Notes: generated from the letters alone by a model not told the origin. A DNA stretch of 64,000 nt from Burkholderia ambifaria AMMD (GCF_000203915.1 NC_008390.1:2542001-2606000), one strand, 5' to 3'; positions 44,129 to 57,152 are shown, counted from the stretch's first letter. Made by a program: numbers and translations.

Positions 44129-45409
44129 ATGCTTTCGTTTTCCGCTCCCGCCACGCGGCGCCTGACCGCCGCCCGCGCCTTCGCCGTCATCGCGCTCTGC
44201 ATGGTGCCCGTCTCGACCGCGCTGACCAACGTGTTCTGCGGGCTGTTCGCGGCCGCGCTCGTGATCTCCCCCGAATTCTGGCGCGACCTGCGCTCGTTCG
44301 TCACCGACCCGGCGTCGCTCTCCGCGCTCCTCATCCTCGCGGCGCTGACCGCGAGCATCACCTATACCGTCGCGCCGCACCCGAAGGCGTGGAACTGGAT
44401 CGGCAAGTACGACAAGCTGCTGCTGCTGCCGTTTGCGGTGCTCGCGTTCCGCCATTCGAACTGGGCGCCGATCGTGCGGCGCGCGTGGTTCGGCACGCTG
44501 TGCGTGATCCTGTTGCTGTCGACCACCAACTATCTCGGCCTGACCGCGATCGGGCCCGCGCATGCGAGCGACCTGCCGCTGTCGCGCGCGTGGGTGTTCA
44601 AGAACCACATCGCGGCCGGCATGTTCGGCGCGCTGCTGTTCTATCAGGCCGCCGACCTCGCGCTGTCGGCCCGCACCGCGCTGTCGCGCGCCGCGTATGG
44701 CGCCGTCGCCGCCTGGTCGTTGATCAACGTGTTCGTGATGCTGCAGGGGCGCACCGGGCAGGTCATCGCGCTGCTGCTGATCCTCGTCGTCGCGGTGCGT
44801 TTCGTGTTGCTGCTGCGCCGCCAGTCGGCGTTGCGCGCCACCCTCGCCGCCGGAACGCTGGTGCTGGCCGGCGTCGCGCTGGTCGCTGCCGCGTGCACGA
44901 TGCACAACGGCCGCCTCGTGAAGGTCGTGACGGAAGTGCAGCAGTATCGGCAGACCGATGCGGCCACGTCGACCGGGCTGCGTCTCGAGTGGTACAAGAA
45001 GGGGCTCGAGCTGTATCGCATGCGCCCCGTGATCGGCTACGGCGCGGGCGGTCTCGAGTTCGAGTTCGAGAAGCTCACGGCGGGCAAGACGGCCGCCGAA
45101 GGCCAGCTCACGTCGAACCCGCATAACGAATATCTGCTGATGGCCGTGCAGCTCGGCACGCTCGGGGTCCTGCTGTTCGTGAACCTGATCGTGCAGATCG
45201 CGCGCGGCAGCCGCGCGCTCGACCCGCGTTCGCAGCACCTGCTGCTCGGATGGCTCGCGATCTTCGCGATCGGCAGCCTCGCGAATTCGCTGCTGCTCGA
45301 TTTCGCCGAAGGCCACCTGCTGGTGCTGCTCGCGGGCATCCTGCTCGGCTGCGCCGAGCGCGGCGAAGCGCTGCCGCGCGAGACGTCGGCGATCCGGCGC
45401 AGCGCGTAA
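44129..45409 (+). CDS. O-antigen ligase family protein (WaaL-like)
   Basis: A 426-aa membrane protein with about 11 hydrophobic segments and a large periplasmic loop (residues about 255-340), the Wzy_C/WaaL architecture. In the loop lie RLEWYKKGLELYRMRPVIGY and TSNPHNEYLLMAVQLG; a His in the NPHNEYL motif is the catalytic base in this family, and the Arg residues before it are conserved. It probably joins polyprenyl-linked O-antigen to lipid A-core at the periplasmic face. The alternative is a polymerase (Wzy), which has similar topology. Start ATG 44129; ATG 44099 is possible. Confidence 0.8.
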   Translation: MLSFSAPATRRLTAARAFAVIALCMVPVSTALTNVFCGLFAAALVISPEFWRDLRSFVTDPASLSALLILAALTASITYTVAPHPKAWNWIGKYDKLLLLPFAVLAFRHSNWAPIVRRAWFGTLCVILLLSTTNYLGLTAIGPAHASDLPLSRAWVFKNHIAAGMFGALLFYQAADLALSARTALSRAAYGAVAAWSLINVFVMLQGRTGQVIALLLILVVAVRFVLLLRRQSALRATLAAGTLVLAGVALVAAACTMHNGRLVKVVTEVQQYRQTDAATSTGLRLEWYKKGLELYRMRPVIGYGAGGLEFEFEKLTAGKTAAEGQLTSNPHNEYLLMAVQLGTLGVLLFVNLIVQIARGSRALDPRSQHLLLGWLAIFAIGSLANSLLLDFAEGHLLVLLAGILLGCAERGEALPRETSAIRRSA

Positions 45410-45603
45410 CGCGTCACGCGCGGGGCTGGTGGGCTAGCCGGGCTGGCGAGCTGGCGAGCGGCGGATGTTGCCGCTCACCTCGGCTCGTCTTCGATGATGG
45501 CGCCGCGCGCCGCTGCCGGATGCGCGGCCGCAAGCCTTCGACGCGTGGCGCCGCGGTGCCACGCTCTGCCCTCCAAATCAGGAAAACGTCCGGGGTTCGC
45601 GCG

Positions 45604-46782
45604 TCAGTCCGAGCGCGCGCGATGCAGCCGCGACGTGTCGATGACCGCATCGGCGGCGTCCGGCGGATTCAGCCCGAGCATCTCGGCCGCCGCCATCTTC
45701 ACACGCTGCGTGCCGAGATTGACGAGGCAGTCACTGTGGCTGTCCACATGGCGCTCGCAGCCCTCGTGCCGGCACGGCACGCAATCGCCCTCACCCTGCA
45801 GCAGCCATACGTTGCCGTGCCGCGCGGAGCCGCGCAGCGCCCACGGGTTTTCGGTCGGCGGCCAGTGCTGCGGCCACGGCCCCCAGCGCACCGGGTCGGA
45901 CGGACCGAACAGCGCGATCGTGTCGACACCCGTCGCGGCCGCAACGTGCGTCGCGCCCGTATCGGGCCCGATGAACAGCCGCGCGCGCCGCACCAGCTCC
46001 GCGCTTTCGCCGAACGTGAGGCGGCCCACCAAGTTCAGCACGTCGCCGCCAGCCCCGGCCGCGACCTGTTCCGCGTACTCGCGCTCGCGATCGGCCGGGC
46101 CGCCCGACAACGCGATCGCGAACCCCTGCCCGCGCAGCCATTCGATCATCTCGATCCAGCCTTCGAGCCGCCATTGCTTGTAGCGAAACATCGGATACGG
46201 ATGCAGCACGACGAGCGGCTTGCCGTCGCGGATGGCCGGCGACTCCGCGAGCCACGCGTCGAAACGCGCGCGCCGCGCGGGATCGTCGCCGATCCCCGGC
46301 GCGACGACCTCGGACACCGGCTCGATGCCGATCACCGGCGCGAGCGCGAGCGTGCTGACGACCGTGTGCGCGGACTCGTGGTGATTGATCGCGATGCCGT
46401 TCAGCATCATCCGCGTGAGCCACGTGACGCGGTTCGGATCGACGAGGCCGACGCGCTTGCGGCCGGCGAACCAGCTATAAAAGCGCGGCCGGTCGGAGCT
46501 CAGTGCCGCGCACGCGAGATCGTAGCGGCGCCACATCGACAGTGCATCGCGCAGCCGCTCCCGGAACCCCGCGCGCTGCGCGACGACGATCACGCGCCGC
46601 ACGTCGGGGTTGTGCTCCAGCACGCCTTCGGTGCCGCGAAACACCAGCATGTCGATCTGCGCGTCGGGCCAGCGCGCCTTCAGCGAACGCACGAGCGGCG
46701 TCGTCAGCAGCACGTCGCCGATGCGGCGCGGTGCGGCGACAAGGATGGTTCTGGGCGGGCGGGCGGAAGAAAACAGGGACAC
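45604..46782 (-). CDS. Glycosyltransferase family 9 (heptosyltransferase, WaaQ-like)
   Basis: A 392-aa GT-B enzyme of the ADP-heptose:LPS heptosyltransferase family. N-terminal: TILVAAPRRIGDVLLTTPLV, C-terminal: FIGPDTGATHVAAATGVDTI and ALFGPSDPVRWGPW, the ADP-heptose binding signature. A Cys-rich insert (CVPCRHEGCERHVDSHSDC) is characteristic of the RfaQ/HepIII subgroup. It transfers a heptose onto the LPS core. The start is GTG 46782 with a weak ribosome-binding sequence; upstream TTG codons are possible. It converges with the O-antigen ligase gene. The 45410-45603 gap has only GCTGGCGA-type short repeats. Confidence 0.85.
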   Translation of the reverse strand: MSLFSSARPPRTILVAAPRRIGDVLLTTPLVRSLKARWPDAQIDMLVFRGTEGVLEHNPDVRRVIVVAQRAGFRERLRDALSMWRRYDLACAALSSDRPRFYSWFAGRKRVGLVDPNRVTWLTRMMLNGIAINHHESAHTVVSTLALAPVIGIEPVSEVVAPGIGDDPARRARFDAWLAESPAIRDGKPLVVLHPYPMFRYKQWRLEGWIEMIEWLRGQGFAIALSGGPADREREYAEQVAAGAGGDVLNLVGRLTFGESAELVRRARLFIGPDTGATHVAAATGVDTIALFGPSDPVRWGPWPQHWPPTENPWALRGSARHGNVWLLQGEGDCVPCRHEGCERHVDSHSDCLVNLGTQRVKMAAAEMLGLNPPDAADAVIDTSRLHRARSD

Positions 46783-46864
46783 GACGATCGTTCCGTCTAG
46801 CAGGCTGGACAAGGCTCGCAATGTACAGGATTTTGCGGCGGCAGGCGTGGCGTCGGGTGGCGGG

Positions 46865-47166
46865 CTTCGAGTGTGGGCGGCAGGTGCCGGCGGCGGGTGG
46901 TAGCCGGTGCCGCCGTTTCTGGCGACGCGGTAATGGCGGGTGGCGGGTGGCGGAAGTCGAGCGCGGGCGTCAGGTCCCGGCGGCGGTAGGTAGCCGGTGA
47001 CGCCGTTTCCGGCGACGCGGCAACGCGGCAACGGCGGGCAGCGGGCAGCGGGTGGCGCGCTTCGAGCGGGGGCGGCACGTTCCGGCGGCGGCTGGTAGCC
47101 GGTGCTGCCGTTTCTGGCGACGCGGCAACGGCGGGTGGCGGGTGGCGGGTGGCGGGTGGCGGGTGG
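46865..47166. repeat. Minisatellite of 90-105-bp units with a heptamer microsatellite
   Basis: Three imperfect copies occur in tandem. Landmarks are TAGCCGGTG at 46901, 46991 and 47096 and GGCGACGCGG at 46921, 47011 and 47116, so the spacing is 90 and then 105 bp; the middle copy carries duplications of CGCGGCAA and GCGGGCA. The third copy ends in five tandem GGCGGGT heptamers (47131-47166). It fills most of the 480-bp gap between two heptosyltransferase genes, lying upstream of the 45604-46782 gene. The tract is probably length-variable. Confidence 0.85.
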
Positions 47167-47262
47167 CGCGCAGCGGGACCTGCGACCACCGCGTCCCGTT
47201 TCGCCCCTTTGCTCCCCGTTTCCTGCCGCTAGCCTGCCCCTTGTCAGCGCCGGCCGGGCACG

Positions 47263-48357
47263 CTACGAAACGATCGCACCGACCTCGGGCACGGCTAGCG
47301 TAACGTCCGGAAGCGGCAGCGCGCCGCCGATCGCGTCGTCGGCCTGCCCCGGCTTCTCCAACAGATGCAGCACCGCGCGCTCAACCGCGTCGACGCCGAT
47401 CGCGTCGACCGTCGCGCCGGCCCGCAGGATCATGTGCGGCACGCCGAGCGGATGCCAGCGCCGGTATTTCTCGGGACGGTCCTCGAACAGCGCGGCCACC
47501 GGCACGCCGAGCGCCGACGCGAGATGCACGGGCGCGCTGTCGGCCGACACGATCGCGTCGAGCAGGCTCGCGGCGGCCACCAGTTCGGCCACCGACGACG
47601 GCGCGACATGCCGCGCGTTCACATCCCGCCACGCGTCGCCGTCGGCGCCGGCGCCGGCCGACACCGCGGGATCGCGGAACACGATCACGTCGGCGAACGG
47701 CGCGAGCCGCCGGCCGAGATCGCACCATCGATCGGCCGGCCAGCGCCGCTCCACCGCCTTGTTCGAGACGAACAGCCCGACGCGCGGCTTCGCGCGCGGC
47801 CCGAGCAGTCGATACCAGGTGTCCTGCAGCGCGCGATCCGGATGGACGGACAGCGCGAGACCGTCGAGATCGGTACGACCGAGTTCGGGCACGAGCCGGA
47901 ATCCCGACAGCGCTTCATGGCACATCGGCCGCGTCGCGACGTGTGCGGGCTTGCGATCGTCGAATTCGGAATCGGCATCGTGCCAGCGGCAATCCTTCAC
48001 GCCGAGCTGCCGTGCCAACTGGATGCTGCTGCGATGCATGCCGCCGTTCGGCACGACCACGAGGTCGAACCGCAGGCGGCGCAGCCGGCGCACGAGCCGC
48101 AGCCGGTCGAAGAACGCGCGCATCCGTCCGGGGCGGTCGTTGCGCTCGCACTGACGGCTGTACACATAGGTATGGACCGCATGCACGTCCGGGTTGCCGT
48201 CCAGCGCGCTCGCGTTGTAGCGGTTCGCGACCACGTGCAGTTCCGCGTCCGGCCAGCGGCGTTTCAGCGCGCCGAGGAAAGCGGTCGTGCACAGCATGTC
48301 GCCCAGGAAATCAATCCGGATCACGAGGATCCGCCGCTTCGGTGTCTCGTTGGCCAT
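47263..48357 (-). CDS. Glycosyltransferase family 9 (heptosyltransferase-like)
   Basis: A 364-aa GT9 enzyme, different from its neighbour: N-terminal RILVIRIDFLGDMLCTTAFL, central RPGRMRAFFDRLRLVRRLRR, and the C-terminal donor site IVSADSAPVHLASALGVPVA then ALFEDRPEKYRRWHPLG. Probably adds heptose (or a related sugar) to the LPS core. The start ATG 48357 is not preceded by a strong Shine-Dalgarno. Together with the second GT9, it would cover two heptose transfers; no WaaC or WaaF pair is unambiguous here. Confidence 0.83.
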   Translation of the reverse strand: MANETPKRRILVIRIDFLGDMLCTTAFLGALKRRWPDAELHVVANRYNASALDGNPDVHAVHTYVYSRQCERNDRPGRMRAFFDRLRLVRRLRRLRFDLVVVPNGGMHRSSIQLARQLGVKDCRWHDADSEFDDRKPAHVATRPMCHEALSGFRLVPELGRTDLDGLALSVHPDRALQDTWYRLLGPRAKPRVGLFVSNKAVERRWPADRWCDLGRRLAPFADVIVFRDPAVSAGAGADGDAWRDVNARHVAPSSVAELVAAASLLDAIVSADSAPVHLASALGVPVAALFEDRPEKYRRWHPLGVPHMILRAGATVDAIGVDAVERAVLHLLEKPGQADDAIGGALPLPDVTLAVPEVGAIVS

Positions 48358-48564
48358 TGTTATCGCGTAACTGTCGATTTCTTATCGTCGCGCACCGACC
48401 GGCATCCTGACGTCCAGTGCCGTGCCGGCCTTCTCGCGTGGTCGCTCACGGCACCGCGCCGCATCGTGTGCCGCGCGCAACCGCCCCCGTTTTCAAGCGC
48501 GTGATCGCATGCCAGCCGGTGGACGGGACCACGGCCGGCGGCGGATCTGCATCGCGCGCGACGG

Positions 48565-48570
48565 ATTGTA
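48565..48570 (-). promoter_or_regulatory. Candidate -10 box for the GT9 gene ending at 47263
   Basis: TACAAT on the minus strand, about 208 bp ahead of the start, in a gap that otherwise holds only the dnaE terminator (48603-48650). A leader of 200 nt would result. No -35 match. Confidence 0.25.
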
Positions 48571-48602
48571 TAGCGTCCTGATGACAGCCCCAAGCACCCG
48601 CC

Positions 48603-48650
48603 AAAATGAAAACGGCCCGCCGCACCGCACGAAGGCGATGCGACGGGCCG
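48603..48650 (-). terminator. Intrinsic terminator of dnaE
   Basis: On the minus strand CGGCCCGTCGC pairs with GCGGCGGGCCG (one mismatch), extended by an inner CATCG-type stem, followed by TTTTCATTTT. It lies 32 bp after the dnaE stop and has all parts of a Rho-independent terminator. Confidence 0.75.
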
Positions 48651-48681
48651 CGGAAGTGCCGACCGTCCGGCGGGGCCGCGC

Positions 48682-52215
<3,534 letters not shown>

Positions 52216-52222
52216 GGGCGTT

Positions 52223-52228
52223 ATTGTA
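52223..52228 (-). promoter_or_regulatory. Candidate -10 box for dnaE, allowing a leaderless transcript
   Basis: The minus strand reads TACAAT ending 7 bases before the ATG at 52215. If used, transcription would begin at or within a base or two of the start codon, giving a leaderless mRNA. No -35 match. Confidence 0.3.
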
Positions 52229-52436
52229 GCCGCGTCGTCGCGCAGGCTGCCCAAAAAATCCCCGCGCCTAGCCGTTCGGCCGATGCATGCGATGCTGGCC
52301 GAACGGTCGGGTGCCGGCGCATGCGCAGTTTGCGGGATAATACGGGTTTTCGAATCTTCGCCCCGGCTTCGCACCCTTTTTTGCGGGGCCGCCGTGCGCC
52401 TGCCGCACGGCCGCGGCCGTTTCCCGTCGGACCATC

Positions 52437-53291
52437 ATGACCATCGTCAACCTCGCCGCCTACCACTTCGTGTCGATCGACGCGACCGAGCAATGGCGCC
52501 CCCTCGTCACCGCCCGCTGCAATGAACTCGGCCTGCGCGGCACGATCCTGCTCGCGCCGGAAGGCATCAACCTGTTCATCGCCGGCCCGCGCGAAGCGAC
52601 CGACGCGTTCATCGACTACATCCGCCACGATCCGCTGTTCGAAGGCAAGTTCGCGACGCTGCAGTTCAAGGAGAGCCTGTCCGACTCGCAGCCGTTCCGC
52701 CGGATGCTCGTGCGCCTGAAGCGCGAGATCATCACGATGAAGAAGCCCGCGATCAAGCCCGAGCTCGGCCGCGCGCCGTCGGTCGACGCACGCACGCTGA
52801 AGGCGTGGCTCGACCGCGGCCACGACGACGCCGGCCGCCCGGTCGTGATGCTCGACACGCGCAATGCGTTCGAAGTGGACGTCGGCACGTTCGACGGCGC
52901 GCTCGACTACCGGATCGACAAGTTCAGCGAGTTCCCGGAAGTGATCGACGCGAACCGCGCCGATCTCGAGGGCCGGACGGTCGTGTCGTTCTGCACCGGC
53001 GGGATCCGTTGCGAGAAGGCGGCGATCCACATGAAGGAAATCGGCATCGACAACGTGTACCAGCTCGAGGGCGGGATCCTGAAGTATTTCGAGGAAGTCG
53101 GCGGCGCGCACTATCACGGCGACTGCTTCGTGTTCGACTACCGCACCGCGCTGAACCCGCAACTGCAGCCGACCGAGAACGTCACGTGCTTCGCGTGCCG
53201 CGCGGTCGTCACGCCGGAAGCGCAACAATCGCCGAGCTACGTGCCCGGCAAGTCGTGCCCGGCCTGCGCGCAGGCAGCCAGCGCCGCGTAA
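52437..53291 (+). CDS. trhO: tRNA uridine(34) hydroxylase TrhO (rhodanese-like)
   Basis: A 284-aa TrhO/YceA protein that hydroxylates U34 of some tRNAs, the first step of 5-carboxymethoxy/methoxyuridine formation, using O2. The N-terminal domain ([16 protein letters not shown]) is followed by the rhodanese domain with the conserved Cys186 in [13 protein letters not shown]. The C-terminal zinc knuckle is CFAC then CPAC. Length is about 70 aa less than E. coli YceA (350 aa). A TAATAC at 52338 may be a -10. Start: ATG 52437. Confidence 0.92.
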   Translation: MTIVNLAAYHFVSIDATEQWRPLVTARCNELGLRGTILLAPEGINLFIAGPREATDAFIDYIRHDPLFEGKFATLQFKESLSDSQPFRRMLVRLKREIITMKKPAIKPELGRAPSVDARTLKAWLDRGHDDAGRPVVMLDTRNAFEVDVGTFDGALDYRIDKFSEFPEVIDANRADLEGRTVVSFCTGGIRCEKAAIHMKEIGIDNVYQLEGGILKYFEEVGGAHYHGDCFVFDYRTALNPQLQPTENVTCFACRAVVTPEAQQSPSYVPGKSCPACAQAASAA

Positions 53292-53313
53292 GCGCGCGTT
53301 GCGCCGTGCCCCG

Positions 53314-54207
53314 ATGAACGGCTACCGCGGCCGCTTCGCGCCGTCGCCCACCGGCCCGCTGCATTTCGGCTCGCTGGTCGGTGCGCTCGCGAGCTGGCTC
53401 GACGCGCGCGCGCACGGCGGCGCGTGGCTCGTGCGCATCGAGGACATCGATGGCCCGCGCACGGTGCCCGGTGCCGCCGACGACATCCTCGCGACGCTCG
53501 CGCATTTCGGCATGACGCCCGACGAGCCGCCCGTGTGGCAAAGCACGCGCGATGCCGAGTATGCGGCCGCGCTCGAACGGCTCGTCGCCGCGGGGCGCGT
53601 CTATCCGTGCGGCTGCACGCGCAAGGAAATCGCCGATTCGCTGCGTGCCGCGCACGAGCGCCACACGACGCTCGCGTACCCGGGCACGTGCCGCACCGGC
53701 CTGCACGGCAAGCCCGCGCGCGCGTGGCGGCTGCGCGTGCCGGACGGCGACGATGCGATCGTCACCTTCGACGACCGCTGGCAGCACACGCAAACGCAGA
53801 ACCTCGCGACCGAAGTCGGCGATTTCGTGCTGAAGCGCGCGGACGGCCAATGGGCGTATCAGCTCGCGGTCGTGGTCGACGATGCCGACGCGGCCATCAC
53901 GCACGTCGTGCGCGGCGCCGACCTGCTCGATTCGACCGCGCGCCAGATCTACCTGCAGCGCTGTCTCGGCGTGCCGACACCTGCCTATCTGCACGTGCCC
54001 GTCGTCGTCGATGCGAACGGCGAAAAGCTCAGCAAGCAGACGGGCGCGATCGCGCTCGAACGCGACGATCCGCTGCCGGCGCTGCGGGCCGCCGCCGCGC
54101 ATCTCGGCCTGGCGGTCGATGGCGATCCGTCGGGCGATACGATGGATGCGTTCTACGCGGCCGCGACCGACGCGTGGGCGCGCCGCTACGGACAGCGCGC
54201 CGATTGA
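53314..54207 (+). CDS. gluQ: Glutamyl-queuosine tRNA(Asp) synthetase
   Basis: A 297-aa truncated GluRS-like enzyme that attaches glutamate to queuosine of tRNA(Asp). Class I signatures: [20 protein letters not shown] (HIGH-like) and KLSKQTG (KMSKS-like), with the zinc-binding YPCGCTRKE and YPGTCRTG Cys residues typical of GluQRS. No anticodon-binding domain follows, as expected. It starts at ATG 53314, 22 bp after trhO; both are tRNA wobble-position enzymes. The C-terminal tail ends normally. Confidence 0.93.
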   Translation: MNGYRGRFAPSPTGPLHFGSLVGALASWLDARAHGGAWLVRIEDIDGPRTVPGAADDILATLAHFGMTPDEPPVWQSTRDAEYAAALERLVAAGRVYPCGCTRKEIADSLRAAHERHTTLAYPGTCRTGLHGKPARAWRLRVPDGDDAIVTFDDRWQHTQTQNLATEVGDFVLKRADGQWAYQLAVVVDDADAAITHVVRGADLLDSTARQIYLQRCLGVPTPAYLHVPVVVDANGEKLSKQTGAIALERDDPLPALRAAAAHLGLAVDGDPSGDTMDAFYAAATDAWARRYGQRAD

Positions 54208-54380
54208 ATCGCGCGCAGGACACCGGTCCGTGCCGACCGTGTTCCTGCATTCGTCAGCGCCGAATCCGGTGGCACGAAGCAGCACGCCCGCTGACCACAA
54301 CGCACCGGAGCGTCCCCCGGACTACGCCCGCCCCGCGCGGCACGTCACGGCCCCGCCTCCCCGCAATCCACTCGCCCAAT

Positions 54381-54416
54381 GAAAAACGGGCACATGCTCA
54401 TCGCATGCACCCGTTT
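54381..54416 (-). terminator. Intrinsic terminator of rhlE
   Basis: On the minus strand ACGGGTGCATGC pairs with GCATGTGCCCGT (two mismatches) across a 5-base loop, followed by TTTTTCATT. It is 45 bp after the rhlE stop. The remaining 54208-54380 stretch, convergent with gluQ, holds no recognisable feature. Confidence 0.7.
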
Positions 54417-54461
54417 CCGCGGCGGCGCTCGCGCGCCGCACCAACCGCTTGAACCGCCCGC

Positions 54462-55955
54462 TTACGCCGACGGCTTGCGTGGCATCCCGAAGCCGCCAAG
54501 CAGCGCGGCGACCTGACGCTTCGGCCCCTTCTTCTCGTGCTGCTGCGCGGACTGCGTCTCGTCCGGCTGCGTCGCCGGCACCGACGGTTCGTACGGCTTC
54601 AGGAAGAAATCGTCGACCGGCGCCTCGTGGCGACGATGATGGCCGCCACGCTCGGACCCACCCGAACGACGCGCCGACGCACCGCGATGCTCGTCGCGCT
54701 CGCGACGGCCGCCGCGTTCACCGCTGCGCTCCCCTGCACGCTCGCCGCCGCGCTCGCCGCCGCGCTCGTCGTGACGATGACGCGACGGCTTGTCGAGCGC
54801 GAGCGTCTGCACCTCGAGCGGACGCTTGATCAGCTTTTCGATATCGGCCAGCTGCTTGCGCTCGTTCGGGCTGCACAGCGACAGCGCATCGCCCGTCGCG
54901 CCCGCGCGGCCCGTGCGGCCGATCCGGTGCACGTAGTCTTCCGCGTTGAACGGCAGGTCGAAGTTGATCACGGCCGGCAGTTCGGCGATGTCGAGACCGC
55001 GCGCGGCCACGTCGGTCGCGACCAGCGCCTCGATCTCGCCACGCTTGAACGCGTCGAGCGCCTGCATCCGCTCGAGCTGCGACTTGTCGCCGTGGATCGC
55101 CGACGCGACCACGCCGTCGCGCTCGAGATTGCGCGCCAGCCGGCTCGCGCCGATCTTGCTGTTGCAGAACACGAGCACCTGCTTGAGCCCGCGATCGCGC
55201 AACAGCTGCACGACGGCCCCGTGCTTGTCGCCTTCGGCGACGTCGTAGACGATCTGCGTGACGTTCGCGTTGGTCGAGTTGCTGCGCGCGACCTCGATCG
55301 TCTGCGGGTTGCGCAGGTAGGTCGATGCGAGCTTCTTGATTTCCGGCGAGAAGGTGGCCGAGAACAGCAGCGTCTGGCGCTCCTTCGGCAGCAGGTTCAG
55401 GATGCGCTGCAGGTCGGGCAGGAAGCCCATGTCAAGCATCCGGTCGGCTTCGTCGAGCACGAGGATCTGGACCTGACCGAGGTTCGCCGTCTTTTGCTGC
55501 ACGTGGTCGAGCAGGCGGCCCGGCGTCGCGATCAGGATCTCGACGCCGCGGCGCAGCTCGGCCATCTGCGGATTCATGTCGACGCCGCCGAACACGACCG
55601 CGCTGCGCAGCGACGTGTGCTTCGCATACGCGTGCACGTTCGCGGCGACCTGGTCGGCGAGTTCGCGGGTCGGCGTGAGGATCAGCGCGCGCACCGGGTG
55701 GCGCGCCGGGGACGCGCTCGTGCTGGCCTGCGGCAGCAGCCGCTGGATGATCGGCAGCGAGAAGCTCGCGGTCTTGCCGGTACCCGTTTGCGCGGCGCCC
55801 ATGACGTCGCGGCCGGCGAGCACGACCGGAATGGCCTGTGCCTGGATCGGCGTCGGCGTCGTATAACCCTGCTCCGCAATGGCTTTCAGGATATCGGCGG
55901 CAAGGCCGAATTGATCGAAGGTTGCGTCGACTGGCTTGGCGACAGAATCGGACAT
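54462..55955 (-). CDS. rhlE: DEAD-box RNA helicase RhlE
   Basis: A 497-aa helicase. The Q motif and Walker A AAQTGTGKT are near residues 38-62, TPTRELA at 94-100, DEAD at 168-171 (VLDEADRMLDMGF), SAT, and motif VI HRIGRTGRAG in the second domain. The RhlE-type C-terminal tail is basic and rich in GER/RGG-like repeats (GGERGGERAGERSGERGG), a feature linked with RNA binding. It probably remodels RNA during ribosome maturation or cold. The start is ATG 55955; a leader of roughly 195 nt precedes it. Confidence 0.93.
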   Translation of the reverse strand: MSDSVAKPVDATFDQFGLAADILKAIAEQGYTTPTPIQAQAIPVVLAGRDVMGAAQTGTGKTASFSLPIIQRLLPQASTSASPARHPVRALILTPTRELADQVAANVHAYAKHTSLRSAVVFGGVDMNPQMAELRRGVEILIATPGRLLDHVQQKTANLGQVQILVLDEADRMLDMGFLPDLQRILNLLPKERQTLLFSATFSPEIKKLASTYLRNPQTIEVARSNSTNANVTQIVYDVAEGDKHGAVVQLLRDRGLKQVLVFCNSKIGASRLARNLERDGVVASAIHGDKSQLERMQALDAFKRGEIEALVATDVAARGLDIAELPAVINFDLPFNAEDYVHRIGRTGRAGATGDALSLCSPNERKQLADIEKLIKRPLEVQTLALDKPSRHRHDERGGERGGERAGERSGERGGRRERDEHRGASARRSGGSERGGHHRRHEAPVDDFFLKPYEPSVPATQPDETQSAQQHEKKGPKRQVAALLGGFGMPRKPSA

Positions 55956-56156
55956 GGTGGCGTTTCGCTCAAAAGGCGCGGCGGGGACATCGTGCGTCAG
56001 GCCCGCCGGGCCTGCGCTCATCACAATTCGGAAGTAGACGGAGCCGCGGCGCGCCGCGCGGCGCCGCTCTGGCGCTCGGGACCGGTTCGATTCGAACAAC
56101 GGGCACCACAGGCCGTGCGGACTCCGTTCGGCGCGAATGCCGGCGGAAAGGGCCGT

Positions 56157-56184
56157 ATTGTAGCACTGCGCGGCCATCTGTCCG
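56157..56184 (-). promoter_or_regulatory. Promoter of rhlE with long leader
   Basis: On the minus strand CGGACA (56184-56179) and TACAAT (56162-56157) are separated by 16 bp, and TG-C precedes the -10. The leader of about 195 nt to ATG 55955 recalls the long 5' regions of cold-inducible RNA helicases. The rest of the 501-bp gap (56185-56456) shows nothing. Confidence 0.45.
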
Positions 56185-56456
56185 TGACAACACCGAGAAC
56201 GGCTCTGCGCGGCGGTTCGCGGCGTGCGCCGGGAGGCCGGGCGCGGGCGATGTGGCGGGCGATCGGGCTATCCCGAGCGGCCGATGGTTGCCATTCGGGG
56301 CCGGATCGTGGGCGCGTATTGATCGGAAAAAGCAGCGGGGCCGGCGAGCCCGCAGGCCGCCCGAGCCACCGTCCGGTTCAGGACGCACCCCGGTTGGCCG
56401 CCCCCGTCGCAGCGCGATCGGCTCACCCGCATCGCATATCCGATCGCGCGCGGCAC

Positions 56457-56840
56457 TCAGCCCTTCTTCTTTTTCTTCTTCTCGACCTGCATGCAGTCGC
56501 CCAGCAGCGGGGCCGCATTCTGGTCGGCGATCTCGTCGCGCAGCGTCCCTTCCCTGCCCTTCGTCCACCACGTATAGCGTCCGGCCTGGTAGCGCGCGCC
56601 CGACGCCGATACGGTATCGACGAACAGCAACTGCTGTCCGTTGACCGGCACCAGCGCGAAGCTCTGGCCGTTGGCCGCGCGCCAGTACGACACGCGTACC
56701 GGCTGCTTCAGGTTCGCGCACTGATAGATGGTCTGCTCGCGTGCATCGGCGTCGATTTCCTCGACGGTCAGTTGCGCGGCATGCGCGACGGAAACGGCGG
56801 AGCCTGCCAGCGCGAGCGCGGCGAAGGTTTGGCGAATCAT
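56457..56840 (-). CDS. MliC-family periplasmic protein (lysozyme-inhibitor-like)
   Basis: A 127-aa protein with a cleavable signal peptide (ending AVSVAHA) and a MliC domain: YQCANLKQPVRVSYWR, SASGARYQAGRYTWWTKGRE. The MliC/PliC family inhibits C-type lysozymes of host or predator by inserting conserved Ser-Ser/Lys loops in the active site. No lipobox, so it would be periplasmic (PliC-like). The C-terminus ends in a run of Lys (VEKKKKKKG), unusual for the family. Start: ATG 56840. Confidence 0.72.
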   Translation of the reverse strand: MIRQTFAALALAGSAVSVAHAAQLTVEEIDADAREQTIYQCANLKQPVRVSYWRAANGQSFALVPVNGQQLLFVDTVSASGARYQAGRYTWWTKGREGTLRDEIADQNAAPLLGDCMQVEKKKKKKG

Positions 56841-56939
56841 GCAGATCCTTTCACGAGACGGGTGGAAGCGCGCCTCGCGGCACGCGCGGTTATCGTTGAT
56901 GATTGATCAAGGGGCCGAGAGGGGACGAGAATTCGGCGC

Positions 56940-57134
56940 TCAGGGATCGATGACGTCGGCGCACGCGTCGGTCGGCGCGGCCGCGACATGGCCGACGAGC
57001 GGCACGATCTTCAGCCCGGCCGATGCGACCCGGCACGGTGCGGCCGCGAGGCCGCACCCCGTGAGACTCGCGACCAGCGCCAGCGCGGCGCCCAGCCTGC
57101 CGATTCGTCCGATCCACCGCCATGTCGATGTCAT
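56940..57134 (-). CDS. Small lipoprotein (DUF6726-like)
   Basis: A 64-aa protein with a lipoprotein signal (LGAALALVASLTGC, Cys27) and a short mature part CGLAAAPCRVASAGLKIVPL then VGHVAAAPTDACADVIDP, with three Cys residues that might form a disulphide plus the lipidated one. Similar small lipoproteins occur in other Burkholderia. No function is known. It lies between the MliC-like gene and purT on the same strand. Confidence 0.6.
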   Translation of the reverse strand: MTSTWRWIGRIGRLGAALALVASLTGCGLAAAPCRVASAGLKIVPLVGHVAAAPTDACADVIDP

Positions 57135-57152
57135 CGCGCGTGCCTCGTCCCG

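Noticed and set aside
45410..45603. Possible terminator or small gene between the convergent O-antigen ligase and GT9 genes
   Set aside because: Only irregular GCTGGCGA repeats are seen; no stem with T-tract, and no reading frame with a start and ribosome-binding site.
46865..47166. Possible CRISPR array
   Set aside because: Units are 90-105 bp, contiguous and imperfect, with no unique spacers of uniform length, and no cas genes are near.
55838..56644. A plus-strand frame across the rhlE leader and the MliC-like gene
   Set aside because: It runs opposite the rhlE promoter and the MliC-like gene, has no domain, and its composition is that of non-coding GC-rich DNA.
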